From Helopsaltes ochotensis (Eukaryota; Chordata; Aves; Passeriformes; Locustellidae): 64,000 nt of DNA. The stretch spans positions 108,430-172,429 of the forward strand of contig VXBM01000195.1 in NCBI GenBank assembly GCA_013400155.1, given 5' to 3'. Positions 24,645 through 39,600 of this stretch are shown piece by piece. Below the pieces are notes generated by a model, which did not search any database, had not been told where the DNA came from, and saw only the letters and a list, made by a program, of their open reading frames with translations. Both the position numbers and the translations under genes were made by a program. Position 1 is the first letter of the stretch; the number at the start of each line of letters is the position of its first letter.

Positions 24645-27600
24645 GTATGGATGGATGGATGGATGCATTATGGGAGTGGTCATACTTTCCTTTCCTGCAA
24701 AAAATAAAAGCCAGGCATAACTAAGATCATCCTTGATTCACTTCCTTTAATGGTTCTAGCATAAAAGTCTGGGACACATGAGGAATACCATGTTGGAAAA
24801 TGTTTCTGGGGTCTTTTCAGGAGATTGAGGTTTTTATGTTCTTGTAACAAATCAGAGTGCATGTTCCACCAATAGCTTTTCATCAGATTGTCTTCAGGGA
24901 GCTCACACTGCAGAAAAGGGAGCTTGCCAGGGCACTTGCTGTACCCATCCTGGCTGTTGGGAAGAATGGGTTTACTGGGAGAGGAACAGACCTTATCTGG
25001 GCTTTACTTTCCCCAGTACCACTTCCTGATCAATACATACTCTTAAGCAAGGTAGCAAAGGTCTAGTTGCAGAATTTTCTCTTTGCTAGATCCAGTTCTT
25101 GGTGGAATTTGTTGCCTTATGCTAGAGCCCTTCAGGTCCCACATGGAGGGGCCTTAGGAGAGGCAGGGAAGGAACAGGCCACAGTGATGCTTCTCTTTCC
25201 ATGCACTAAAGGCAAGAGGGAAGTCTGGGCCCAGGGTGGTAACCTGTAACTGTTGTGTACTGCTTCCACTGTTAAGGATTTTGTAGTCCATGACATAAAT
25301 TTTAAATTGCTGAACAGCTTTTTACCTCCCCTGCTTGCTCATGTGCAAGTTTCACTCTTCTGTTCGCTCTGTTAGGAGACCCAAGAACTGCTGCGGGTTT
25401 TTCCCTCCTCAGCCATTTTCAGGAAACAAAAGACCTGAAGCTTTATTGGCTCACACCCAAAACTCCCTTTTACCCCAGGGTGCACAAGAGCAAAATGCAA
25501 CTGAATCAGAACCTTTGCCCTTGACTTGGCACTGGGGTGAGCTGGGTCCAGACTTGCCTGTGCCCTGGGACCATATGTGCAGCATCATGTTTCCTCATAG
25601 GGAGATCCAAACTTGGGCAGGTAGGGGGAAGGCGTTTTCTGCAGCTGCTATTGTCTGCTGCATTCCTGCCTCAAGCTGCCTCTGTATATAACTCTGGTTT
25701 CATTTCACTAGACATTAAATGCTGTCATGTGAGTTGAAGAATGTGACCCTCAGGACTTCTGGGTTTTTCTGTTGCTTTCTTTTCCTTGACAGAGTGCAGC
25801 TAAGCAGAGAACCCCATGTTGCTATTTCCTGCCAGGCGAGTTGGTCAGGTTTCTCTGCAGAGGGAATCTATCTGAATAGAAACGATTACCAAAAACTGCT
25901 GATTCTGGTGCCTCCTGAATAGCTGGTGCAGGATTTTTTTCTGTAAGGGTTGGGAATTGATGCAGCTTTTGCCAATGACAAACCTGTTCATCGCAGAACA
26001 GCCTTACTGATTCCAGATTAATTGTGATGACCTGTGATTTGAAACTTTGCCATGTTCCAAGCAAGGGTTTGTTTCCTGTATGCAAACAAGAACTTTATAG
26101 CCTTGCAATCAGATTTTGCTCTTAGGCAGCTCCCTCCATGACTCAGAATGCTGGGGTTTAATGATATCCAAGTGTTTGGTGGCTTAAACCATTTCCTCCC
26201 CACGGCCCAAACAAGCTATGCATTGCTGTCCTTGCCTCTCTCAGCTATTCCTGAGGCTGTCCTGGTATCCACATCACGAAACTTGTCAACAAATAGGGCT
26301 TTCCCTCCTGTGGCATTGCCACAGGGTTTAGATTGGGGGAAACTTTATTCCTTTCTGGGTTGCAGAGGAACCCCTGGATTGGACTGATGCTGATACACCC
26401 TGATGCTGCAGCTTGCTGACTAATTTCTTTTTGTGACACTGGGAATGTTGATGAGCTCTGAGTTCTGTGATGCTTTTAATATTGGTTTTCCTGCAAGACT
26501 AGGTGGCTTAGATTATCATACTGCCAGGAGTCTTGCTACCAGTTGTATCCTTTGTTTTCCATGTTTAGTTGTGCAAGGAACTGAAAGACTTGCAGAGCTT
26601 CTCAAACACAGCTGGCTCTGACTCAGACTTAACCAAGGCTGCCTTGGATTTGTGGCTCTTGCACTCAGCCCTGGATGTTGGCTCGCTGCTTTAATTTTTG
26701 AAAACTTTGATGCTGGTGATAAGAAGTCAGAGAAACAGATTCCTTCCTTGGGGACCTGGGTGGTCCAGAGGCTCATGAGAAAGGAGGACAGTCCCAGCCA
26801 AAAGTGGAACAAAGCTCAAAGAGTCCCACTTCTTTTCATGTGTGCTGGGTGGCTACAGGTGCCCAAGATCATTAGGGGATGAAAAGCCATGCTTTTAGGA
26901 ATGAGGCACCTAAATCCTTTGTGGTTTGGTTAAAAATGTCAGAGCTTTTGGGATGTTGCAGTGGTAAAAGCGAGATCCATTTTTATGTTGAGTCAATGTG
27001 TGTTTAGGTTAAATCTAGAGTTTGCCCATATGGGACTATTCAGAGATTGGAAAAGCTGCTTCGTAATGGGAGGGAGTGATGTTTGGATTAAAGCTTGGGT
27101 TTGGAGCCAGTCAGAGCTTAACTGTGGCTGGCTTCACCATCCAGGCTTTGACTCAAAACAAATTTGGTCGGATTTGGCTGGTTGTCCCCATGAAGGAAGC
27201 ACCTGCCCAGCCTAGGGCCCTGTGTTTGGGTTGGCAGGGTGCTGTCTTCTGCTCAGGGCTGGCTGCTCTGACACACACTTGTGCTGAGCTGAGGAATCAG
27301 CTGAGTTACAAGGCAAGAGATGGCTCATGCACAGGTTGCTCTGGCGTGTTCCAGATCTTAGCAATGCAGTTAGGTTTTTGGCACTGAATACCTCCCTCCC
27401 TCCAGGTACACTGCCGTGTTTGTTCTTTAATGACACCGGTGTTGTGGCTCTAAGGGTAGCCAGATGCACTTTGCATTGCTGATCTTGGTTGGCATTAGAC
27501 TAGAATGAGTCTAAATATTCAACATGATTACAGCGCAGCCATGCAGGCTCTGGGGATAGGCAGCACTGATTTTTTGGGGTTCTCCCTGGCTTAGATGTGG

Positions 27601-30600
27601 GGGTTTTTGTGATGTAGCCCCCATTTTGTCTGTGTGACTGACGGGTGTGGTGAGAAACAGATGTGAAAGGACTGAGGAGGGCCAGGTTGAAGGCCATCAG
27701 AGCTGCAAGAAAAACCCTAGGGAAATACCTTGCTCTCACTGCACTGTGGTCTGTGCTTTGTGTGGCATACACAGGTGTTCCCTATGTAATTTTAGCTTGT
27801 GCAAAACATGGGCTCATCTTTGCTCAGTGGGGGTTGCTGCATGGAACAGAACAGGTGGGTGTACCAGAGTCAAACTGACAGATGAATGAACTGTCTTTCC
27901 CTCCAGATCCCTGATACTCCTTTTTAAAGTCCTTCTGCCTCATTGTAAATTCTCAAAACACTCTCTGGATTTGTCTGTGGATAGGGTAACATGAGATATG
28001 TCCATGCAGTCAAAGTCTTTGCTTATTTGGGTCAGCTTTTACCAAATCTAAATCTTATATACTTCTTTTCCTTTTGTATTTTTTAAAATTGTTTGCATCC
28101 ATGTCATCATTCTGTGGTGTTAAGCCATGCTATGAATGTGAAGTTGCTTGTCTTCACAAGCAAACTATCTTGTAGTCTCTGCTGTGTTGGTCAAGAGAAA
28201 TGCAAAAGAAATCACTGCTCTCATTTGTACTGAAGTATATCATTTGGGATGTACTTAAGTGATGTGATCCATGATGGGAAATTTCCAGTATCTCCTGTTG
28301 ACTTTGGACCCTGGGAGATGGTGTCCCATCTTTGACCTGGGAAGTGTAGGAGAGGGGAGTCATAGCAGTCAACAGGCTGAATAGTCTCTAGGGAGGGTTG
28401 AAATGAGGAATGCTCAGGTCTGGCATCGCTCTGCCTTCATGTTCTGTCCTGCTGCTCTGAGGCTGGCAGTGGGGAAACAGACACTTGATTCTGTTCCCTC
28501 AACAGCTTTGTCCACTCTGTCTGCTGATGCCTTGGCCATTATTTTAAAGGGGCTCAGTGGTGATAATGTGCTGTGTGGGGCTGAGGGATCCACTCCATCA
28601 GCTGGAACTGTGCTGAGGGCAGTCATCCTTTCTCAAGGTGTGTATCCTGACCTCCCTTCTCCCCACAGCTGCTGAACATGTCACAGCCCTGTGGGGCTGC
28701 ACAAGAAAAAGCACAGGAAACTAACCCGGTCAGAGAGGAGGGCACACATGGCCTCCATACCCCTCTCCTTTCTGCCAACTTTCACTAGTGTTTGGATAAA
28801 AGGAGGATTTCTTTGGAGCATATACGAGGAATCTTCCCTGGCAATTTGGAGCAAAAGCCACTCAACAAGATCCTTTTTTGGGCCACGAGATTTGCTGTCC
28901 CAAGGTTCAGTTTCAAAATGTTAGTGGTGAATGGTTGGTTGACTTCTCCCAGGAGGGGAGAGACATGGCTGTTGTGAAAGGGGTTTGATCATGATGTGAT
29001 TTGGAGCAGAAATACAGAGTTGGACCCAGGTGCTGTAATTTGTGCTGCTTGCTCGCTCACTCCCGTGCTTTGAACCCAATGTCTTCCCTAGAACAGTGAA
29101 GAGTAACAGATTTGAAGGGAGTATTTTTTAACAATCAGGTGATTCTATCACAGTAGGGACTAAAAGCACCTGAGAATTGGGCTGTGATTTCTTAGCTCAG
29201 TTCCTAAGATGTTTCTTTTGCCCCAGCACAGCTGGGGGCAGAGAAATAGAATTGGATTTCAGACCATTTGTAAGGTACAAATCCAGGGGTTTTGCAGCTC
29301 AAACGTCAGTGCTGTCAGCCTGGATTAAGCTGATTTGCTGATTTGCACTCGTTCATTAACAGGCCTACTCAGCAGTTCTGACCTACAAACTTGCCAGAAT
29401 GGAATCCCATAAAAAAGTCATGTGGGCCACATGAAATTTCAGTTGTTCTTTTAATTTTGGCAGTTTCTGTTAATATCAGGTGTCTGTGCATTCTCAGGCT
29501 CTTCTACAACATTCTGAAAAGATGTGTCCAGAAACACAGGTTGTGAAAGGTTTAGGATGAAGATGGACTAACAGCCTTTGACTCCCTCTCCTCCATCAAA
29601 CCATAGTCTGGTGGTTTTGGCTGTAGTCTGATCTTGAGTAGGCAAGGAAGAAGTGAAAGGATCAGTATCTATTTATGAAGAGTCCCAAGGGTAGATTTTT
29701 TACAGTCTTACCACCTTGATGATTTTCTTTCAATGTCACTATTGCAGGAAAAAAGTCTTAGAGGAATTCTTACAGGTGCCAGTGAGGGGACTTCAGTGGA
29801 GATAGTGAATTTTACAGAGTTTATGTGCTGATTACCCCAAGATCAAGGGGTGCTTCTGGTTTCCCTTGCCTTCACGTTGCAGCTTCAAAGACATGATTTG
29901 TTTGTTGCCCAAAGGGAAGGCTGAGTGTGAAATAAACGTCTGCAAACTCTGAAGCACTTCAGTGTTTACAGATGTTTGTGGGAGAAAAGTGCTGCAGCTT
30001 AAAAAAACCCACCAGTTGAACATAAATACAGTATAATCACAGTGGAGTAGAGCCCAGGAATTTTTAACTCATTTTGTTCTCTCTGTGGTGTCCTTTAGGA
30101 GAAAAAGCTTATCGAAGTATTTGTCATCAGCTGATTGGTTTTTTCCGCTGCTGCTATAAATAATTGCTGCCTCCTTTGTTTTCTAGAGCGAGTACATTGC
30201 ACCCTGTGACTGCAGAAGGGCGTTCATCTCTGGATTTGATGGCTCTGCAGGTACCTTTCCAGAACTTGGGTTCTTGCATAATTCTCCTCTAAAAAAATAG
30301 TTCCTTTCATGGCATAGAGGCAGGATGGAAAAGAAAATCCATCCTGCTTGTTTGGATTGTTTCATTCCCATTCCAGCATCTGCAGAATTGCGTCTTGGCT
30401 ACCCACTGGAATTATGTAATATCAGCGGAATAACAAGTTTTCAGAAAATGTTTGACCCCTAACTGAACCTCCCATAAAGTAAAATCCTGTTAACTCTTTA
30501 ATGTGGTGCTTGTAACCTGCGGTCATTTCTTTTGATGTGCAGCCAGTATGAACAGATTTTTACGTTGCCCGTTTGGGCTGGGTGAATAGTGGATGGACTT

Positions 30601-33600
30601 TAGCTGGCCTTTCTGTTTAAACAGAGCCAGGGCCAGAAACTCTGCATTTGGAAACTGAGCATTGTGGAAAAGTTTGCTTATCTTCCCGAGACAGGATGTT
30701 TTCTTGGCCGTAGGATAGGTCTGTGTTTCAAGAGACCTAGCTTTTACCCTAGCTGTACCCTAAGCTGTGCAAATTACTCTGCTCTGTGGTTGGAAAGTCA
30801 TTTTAGTCTACTGAAATTTTTTCCCATCTAACTGTGTATCAGTTTAATAAATACTGGTTCCTATGTTTGGAGAATCTATTCATCAGTTCCTGTGAGCTCT
30901 GGGACCTCATTTGGAAGGTGGTAAATCCAAGGCTGTGGGCTGCTGTTAATGGGTAACGTGAATCCTGTATTAATTTTGCCCCTTTTCTGCTTGACCTCTT
31001 CATAACCTTCCTTTCTAATTTGTGCCCTTGTTATGTACTTGGAAGGTCTGTTCCCAGCCTAATGCACAGCAAATCAGTGAGGTTTCACACAGGGGCTCAC
31101 CTTGTGTTTCTTGCTTCATCTTTTTGGGCTGAAGCAACTTAAAATGGGGTTTGTATTGGGGGAATTTGCTAGAAGACAATGAGTTAATAATTGGAAACTC
31201 TGCTCTGCTAATCTGAGCATCAGTTTTTTGTGACAGAGTATGGTCAAGATGCAGACTCCAAAGATGTGCCATGGTTTGTTTAGTTTTTTATTGTCAAGGG
31301 CAAGGCAGCTTGAATGTCACTGCCCCTCAGCTGTCTGCTTGCATCCCTCCATCTGGAGTCAGTGGAATGGGACAGACAATGAAACCAACAGAAGTTTATG
31401 TTTGTGTTTCCTGTTCAGCCATCTCTGCTAAAGCTGTAACATTTGGGAAAGGGGTGCAGCTGACAGCTGGGAGTGATACCCATGTCTACAAGCCTGGTAT
31501 CAGCTGTGTTTTGTGGGTGGCCAGAGCCCAGGCTTCCTCCCCAAAAGAGGAAGGGATGGAGTCCAGGGACGTACAGTATATGTTACTGTGACAACAGCCA
31601 AGTATAGACCATGGTCTCTGTACAGAAGGCTTGGAAAGCCCCACTTATCCAGTTCCACTGGCTGGCTGAGATTTGCTTAAGTTGAGTTCATCTGAGGCAA
31701 TTCATTAGGGTGCATCCTTGTGCATGCTGTCTCTGGTAGGATTTGGAAGCTCACAGTGCAGGGGAGACAGTGACTCTCTCCACTGAAACATGAACAACTT
31801 TTGAACAGCGATCAGAAGAGCCTTTTAGGGAATTAGGGTGAATTTCAAACACTGTCTCTGCTGTCTGTCTCTGCATGGTGGGTGCCTACCCTGAATCACC
31901 TTTCTGCCTCCCTGCCTAGGAACCGCCATAGTCACTGAGCAGCACGCGGCCATGTGGACTGATGGACGCTACTTCCTGCAAGCTGCACATCAGATGGATA
32001 GCAACTGGACACTCATGAAGATGGGTATGCAGGGGCCTGGGATACTGCTCCACTGATCAACAGAGAACAGTCACTTCTCACTAGTACAGCTTGAGCTGTA
32101 GGGGTATCCCATCATGGAGGGACTTAGGGACATAATGGATACATGGTTTCTGCTTTAGTGTCCTGTGACAACTCTTGCCTGTGGGTCTAGACATTCATTA
32201 GTAGATGAATGCATTAGTAGATCCGATGCATTAGCTTGGACTTTTTGCATAGTGTGGGAATGTTTCAATGTGACTGCTTCTTTGAACTTTTTTTTCATCC
32301 TTGAAGGTCTGAAAGATACACCGACTCAGGAAGATTGGCTAGTGAGTGTCCTCCCAGAAGGCTCAAAGGTGGGGGTGGACCCTTTCATTATTCCAGCAGG
32401 TTGGTTTTACTTTATAACTCTGGATTGGGCTACTGGATTTTGCTTTCTTGCTTCTCTGGCTGAGCTGTTGTGTGATGGTGTACAGCTAACCAAGTTTCAG
32501 ATGTAGTGGTGGTTAAAGTGTTATACAAAACAGGTTGGATTTAGGTTTAGCCATATTTCACAAGAGTTCTACAGCAGTGCATTGACTCCAAAGCACAAGG
32601 GATGAGAACTGCTTTCCATTCATGCTTCAAAACATGAGGCACAATGCAAAGGTCACTGGAGGCAAGGGGAGATACTTGCTTGTTCAGATGGATTAAGGAC
32701 CTATCTCATGGCTGTGTGGAAGCGGCTCTCATCTTGTCTCGCTTCGATGTAGCATGGCTCTGCACGGGCAGAAAGAACACCCTCAGAGCAGCTTCTGTTG
32801 TGGCTTCTTCCAGAGACTTCTGTCTCCCAGCTGGAGCAGTTCTTCTTTCAAGCATGAGCCTTCAGGACTGTGAGGTTCTGTACCTGCCACTGACTACTGT
32901 GGCATGTTTGTGGAATTGTAACTGCAGTAGATTTTGCTGTCTTTCCTAATGGGACAGGAAGAAGGAGAGGCTGGAAGGAAAGGAGAAGACTCTGATTCTT
33001 GAGTTTGAGCTTTGTGAACAGAGCTGTTGTTGAACATAATGTGTGTTCCTTAAAGACACCACTCTTTACTTTCTTCTCTTTGGCAGACCAGTGGAAGAGA
33101 ATGTCCAAAGCCTTGAGAAGTGCTGGCCATGACCTAGTGCCTGTCAAAGAAAACCTGATTGATACAATCTGGACAGATTGTCCCCAACGCCCTTGCAAGC
33201 CTCTCATCACGCTTGACTTGAGTTACACAGGTGAGACATAGACATGGTTTGTTCCTATTGCCCATCTCTGTTGCTTTTCTCTTACAAAGGAGAGAGAAGA
33301 CAGGACCACAGCACAATGTGGTCACTGTGAATAGGTTAAGAAGGTGATCAAACCTTAGCTAATGCCCACTCCATCCTCAAAACTTCAAATAACCATTTTC
33401 TAGAAGTTGGGTGACTTCAAAACAAATCCATGGGCATCTAGAGGGCAGCTCATTTGAGCCAGTTCATATCAGTTACTAGAAAGGAGTGAGAAGCACAACA
33501 AGCACAATATGTTGGTCTGTGTTTACATCATCTTCCCCAACAAACCTAGGGACTGTAGCTTTTCCTATTGTGTTTTGCAGGGGTCAGCTGGAGAGACAAA

Positions 33601-36600
33601 ATTGTAGCACTCCGTTCGAAAATGGCTGAGAGGAAAGTCATGTGGTTTGTGGTAACGGCCTTGGATGAAGTAGCATGTAAGTCTTTGCATCTCCTTTCTC
33701 AGTTCTTTCTACAAAATAAGTGTTCTTCCTGCCTTGGAAAGGAAGAACCATGCCAGGGTGAGAGGTGAGAGGCCCTTATGACAGCATGTTTGTTAGACAT
33801 CAATTAACTTCTTATCAAGTGCAATGGTGGTAACAGGTCACAAACAGCAAGCCTGTATTTCTGCACAGGGCCTCATTACACCAGGGCAGCTCCTGAGTAC
33901 ATTTTTGTCCCAGGAAATGCAGCAAGTCACCACCTTTGAAAAACAGCCCAGGCAAAGAGAGAGGAAGGTCATGTATAAAGCCTGAGGCATCGTGATGGAA
34001 AAAAAAAAGACCTGTGAGATTTTCTGGCTGTAAAATATCCTGATGCTGCCTCACCCATTGGAAAGATGGAGACTGTTTTCTGCTGTGGAGTCTGGGCTAT
34101 AAACAAAGCAGTGCAACATGTGGCTTTGTATACATAAAGCAAGGGTGGGGTATACCACATTCACAGTAATCTTCCTAATTGTCAGAACTTCTTAAGTCAG
34201 TCTCTACCTCTCCAGTGTTCAGCCAATGCTTTGGTTAAAACAAGTATGTCAGGGCTCAACTTGTTTTTCCAGATCATTTCAACCCAGGGTCTCACTAGAG
34301 TCCCCTCTGTGTGGGGCCCCAGGATGGCTGGGTCTCCACACCCTGGCTCCCAGCCCAGTGTGTAGGAAGGGAGAATGTCCAGAAACAGCAGTGGTTTCCC
34401 CAGGACTGCCATTCCTAGTACTGCATGTCCTTTTTGCTGAAATCACCAGTGCTCACATTGGTGTAGGGAGAATGTAACACTGGCAGGGTATGAGTGCTGC
34501 TCCTCCTGTGCCCTGTGCCTGATCTGGAAAGGTAGAAATGGAGCTGGTGTTATCCTCACTCCAGCACTGCCAGCACAATGTCTCTGGCACTGGGTGAAGC
34601 CCGCTTGATGAGGTCCGTGGGCTGTTGTGGATCTGGGACACTGAGCAAAGAGCTTTTTCTGTGAAAGAAGTACTTCTGAGAATGGTGAATATGACTCCTC
34701 CCTAGGGAGGCCTGCATGAGCAGAGATTGTATGTCTCACCTTTTCAGGGGCATCTCCAATTAAATTAATGATAAATTGGTGCCCTGAGGTGGTTTCAGAT
34801 TAAATGTCTCCAGCAAAGTGAAGCTTGGTTATGAATCAAAAGTGTTAAGATGAACCAGAGAAGGTCATGAGAGAAGCTCATTTTCGGGTGCCTGGTTGAT
34901 TTCTTATCCTAAAGGGGGAAGGGGAGAAGTTGTTTTAATTTTATCTAATTCAATTAACTGTACTAAACTCCAGACAAGTTTCTGGGGACAGAAAAAGAGC
35001 CACGAAGGAGATTGTTGCCTTCTTACTGCATTGGGAGTTGGCTGAGCAAGGAAGTTTGTACCCATGCAGTAAAAAGTTCTTTGTGGCTCTTCCCTGCATT
35101 CAAGTGACCTACTGCTTCCCTGGGGAGAATTAAGCTCTATTTTTACTTTCATTGCAGAATTTGCACAGTTCAATGAATACAGTGCTGGGTTGTAATTTAG
35201 GACATGTTGGTTCTTTTCCCAGCTGTCCTGCTGGCTGGCCTTATTGGCTTGAGTAACTCATTTCAGCTAATTGGATATCCTGGAGTTTTTATTTGACCCT
35301 AAAATCAGGATTTTAGAGATGCTGAACATCTTCCCCTCTTGACTTTGTCTGGAATTGTGTGGGATAAAATCTTGGTGAAAAACATGATTGTACAGTCTGA
35401 ATCTGAGATGTTGGAGGGGCCCAAATGAGAGGCCTTTTTGGGGTATTGTAGTCTTGCCTATTGTGTCTTCCTCTTACCTCAAATGTCAAAAGGATTGGAT
35501 TGAAATGATAGTTTGTAACTTTGAAGTTTTCTGGCTGTTAAGTAGGGAGCTTTTATTGCTTTGCACAGACCAGAAAGGGCAGATCCTACTTTTTGTACAT
35601 ATGTCCTTGTCTTTTCTTGCCTGTACCTGCTTTTTTTCCAAGCCAGCCCTCTTTCAGAAGTTAAAACATGAGTTTATAAACACCCGGGAGTGTTCATAGT
35701 GTGGTTCTGATGCCATCTCCTGGTAAAAACTTAGGATTGCCAGGAATGCAGCAGGCTGTGGGACAGCTGAGTGGAAGCTGAACTCACAGCCTGCACCTGT
35801 GATGTCTCATTGCTTGCCTGTGTTTCTGTGAGATTATTTTTGGCTTTCTCTAATGTTGCAGAAGATGAACCAGGACTGTGATTCTTGGTGTTCTTATTTT
35901 TCAGGGCTTTTCAACCTTCGAGGTTCTGATGTTGAGTACAATCCTGTGTTTTTTGCGTACGCCGTCATAGGAATGAACACAATCAGGTGCTTGTATTCCC
36001 TTCCTCTGTTCCCCAAGATGCATTTTCTGGGGGAGAGCTGCTCCAGCAAAGTATTTGTCTTTTAAAAAATGCCTATGCTTGGGTACTTTAGTGTCCTCTC
36101 TGAGCTCTTTTGTCTCCAACATTAGTTACTCTCCTCTCTTGTCAAAGCTAGAGAGGCAGCCAAGAGCTCTGCTGCACTCCTCAGCACCTTGGCTGGCTTG
36201 CTGGGTGACCTTGGACACGATGGCTGAGCCCTCTGTCTGTCACCCTGAGATAATGTGCAGTGCCCTTGGAGCTCTGGGTGAAATGTGGGTAAGAGCCAAG
36301 GCTGGCCTGGACATTATGAACTTTAGGGAAAAGTCTAATTACTGAGTGACTTCAAAACTGCAGGGACTGTGCAGTAAAGTTTCAGGGCTGGCTTATAACA
36401 GAAAGCTTCTTTCCTGTGACTGCCCCATGTATTGAGCCACAGCAAGCACAGATCTTTTGGAGGCATCTGTAAGCTGCTAGCTAGATCCATCGAAGGTAAA
36501 ACCTGGGTGAGTGAGTGAGTACAGGTTGTATGTGAAGGTTGAGCTGAACTTTTCAACTCAATGAAGGCTAGAGCAATGTGATACTTAGAACTACAGTAGC

Positions 36601-39600
36601 TTTTCTCTTTCCAGATGTTGCCCTTAAAAGTGGCTGTTATTTGCCTTGGTTACTTTCCTGTTTCACGCACAGTGATGGGATGTGGCCATTTTGACTGTCA
36701 TATGAACAGAAATGCTCTCAGTTCTTTCCTCTCAGTGGGGTGGCACATCTTAATTTCTGTGATTTAAACTTTGTGAAAGCTGGTGGTTAAAATGACATAG
36801 GACAAAGCAGAGTGCATAATTCATGATCTCCTGTCTCCCTGAAATGTTGCCAGAATGGTCTTTCCTTCCCTCCTTATCCCCAGCTACTGTCAGATGTGGT
36901 CTCACCTATCTGATCTCTCCAATTTGTTTCTCAGGCTCTTCATTGATGGTGACCGGATGATGGACCCAGCTGTGAGGGAGCACTTACAGCTTGACTCCAC
37001 CCTGGAACCTGAGTTCAAAATCCAGGTGATGCCCTATGGATCTATCCTGTCGGAGCTGCAGGCTGTTGGTGCAGGCCTCTCACCCAAGGAGAAAGTGTGG
37101 CTCAGTGACAAAGCCAGCTATGCTCTGACTGAGGCCATTCCCAAGGTCAGTGGCCTTAGCAAGGGAAAATGCTTTTCTCTTCTCCGTGGTTTGGAAGGGT
37201 GTTAATGAGGGCAGCTGGCCTCAGTTTCCCCTCTGCAAAGCCCCATGCAGGCTGGAGCTTGTGCAGAAGGGATCCAACCATGCTGAGGTATTGAGGGCCT
37301 GTTAATCCTGGGGTTGCTCCCGCTGGAGCTGCCCTTCCAACTCACTAAGCCGATTTATCCAAAGAATTGTCAGCTTAAGATAAAACAAGTACAGTGAGAG
37401 AGGGGAGGGAAGAGGCAGCAGGGTGAACTCAGGTCATTCTGCCCATGGGTGGAGCATCAGCCTCATGTGGACGAACAGCAAGAACTGGAAACTTGCAGAA
37501 ATTGAAGCAGGAAAGTTGAGCAGGACTTCTGGGAGGGTGCATTTGGCTTGGTCTGAGTGTCTGAGAGTGGTTGCCCTTATTCAGTTCAGTGGCTTGAGGA
37601 TATCAGGCAATATGTGATGTCTTTTACTGAAGGCAGGAGGGAAAAGATGACAGAGCTGTAGCAGGGAACCTTGTGAGGACACAGATAATCTGCAGGCCCT
37701 GGTTGTCCATGCACTTAGTGCATCTGGCGAGGGACAGTTGTAGCATCAGAATAATTTCTGTACATGCTATATCTTGCTATCCTTTTGAACTTGGCTGTCT
37801 GGGACTCCCACTGTCCACCTAATATTCTGATAGCCATGAAAGATACCTGGGGAAGGACACAGCAACTGTGGACAAATAAGCTGGTTTCCATGCATCTTGT
37901 GTACATCTCTTGTTTGCTAGAGATCACATTCTCTGGAATACCATCCAGTTTACAGTGATGTCTAATAACTAACAGATACTGTGAGTAAATATACAGGTTT
38001 TTGTCCCTGTACAGGGTTGAGTCTTCAGACACCATCAATCTATTTCTAGGCCTCCTAATACAGAATGCTGACAGCATAGTGTCTATGGAGCATTCAGGAT
38101 AAATTGTTGTTCTTTTGACTTCAGAGTAGAAAGGCCCTTGCTGTAGTTGTAGTCAGTGGTCTATCCCCACTTTGGTTAAGCTGCTGTAGTTGATTTATTT
38201 AGAGTGTCCATATGGAGAAGTACAGAAGGTCTGACCTAGAGAAAGGAATATAATGAGCTGCAGTGACATTATTTACCCCGTGAGCACTGGAAGTTTTGGC
38301 TGATACTGAGTCATTACAGTGCTGCATGCCCTCTGTGTGCAATGGGGAGAGTCCCTGCCTTGAGGAGCTCTGTGCAATAGAAGGCAGGCAAGGAGGACTG
38401 AAATGTCTTGATTAAAAGCCACTTAGAGAGTCACTGAAAGAGGCAGAGTTTTTCTAGTTCCTCCCTGGCTCTCCACCACTTCAAAGCACTCCAGGCCAGT
38501 TGCTCAGCTGGTGTGAAGAGCACCAGTGCTGGAAGTGCATCTACGGTCTGTCTCCATCAGAGCCAAATATTGACACTGGCAAAAATCCATTCCATTATTA
38601 AACACAGATCTGCAAACCCTTTATAGATTTGTTTACAGCTGCATGTAAATATACTTTTCACAGAAAATTAATAGTACTTACCAGTGTTTATAAAGGGCAA
38701 GACAGCCTAAGAATCTGACTATTTATCCTGACTGATAAAAGGACTTTTCTGACTTTCTTGTGACGACTTCTGCTGTAATTTAGTTTCTGCCTTATGTAGT
38801 CTAATTGTTTTGCTGTTTTTAAGAATTTGGAAACTGTAAGCCAGTAGGATTTATGTGAATTTAGTCTTTGCAGAGGGTCTGCTGGGCCTTTCCTTGAATT
38901 TGAGTGATACTTATTTGTATGCTGATGCATTTATAGTAGGAAACAACATGTTGCTTGGGCTGTGCTTCTGTAGGTGCCCAACACTGATCTGATACATAAT
39001 TGGTGGAGCAGAGAACTGGGCAAAAGACTTGGTTCTTCCTTCTTCTTCAGATGCCAAGTGTGATGAGATTTGGGCAAGTCACCTCAGCTGGTGAATTTCT
39101 GAAGATGTGCTGAAACCAGCCAAGCATTCCTGCTAATCTAAGGACAGCTGGTGTTTGAGGAAGTGTGCAGTAGCAAGAGATCAGTTGCTAGTTCTTAATG
39201 CAGGGTCACCCCATCCAAGCACAGGAAAGCTTTTTCTCAAACCAGCGACGTAAGCTCCTTTGAGAGCTGGCAGCATGTAGAGCTGAGCTTTGCAAAGGCC
39301 TTTCATGTTTTCTTGGGCCTTGATGCGTTTGTCAGAGCTGCTGATCATTTACAGTGTGATTTTTGGTGCTTGGTAGTGGGCTGGGTGCCCTTTGCTCCCT
39401 GCTGCTTGAGGGTGACTGTCAGGTAACAAGTCAAGGTGGCTTTCAGGTCTGTTTCCACAGCCTAAGTTCTACCACAGCATCAGGGGTTAGTGTTTCTCAT
39501 TGGCCTCTGGGCCTTCAGTGTCCATCAGCAACAGGAATCTATGGCTCAGTCATTGATACAGATCTATGGTATTTAGGATATCCAGGTCTTCACCCTGCTC

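Noticed and set aside
38330..38400. Sequence around GTCCCTGCCTTGAGGAGCTC resembling an old interspersed repeat
   Set aside because: The match to remembered mammalian repeat text is too short to name a family.
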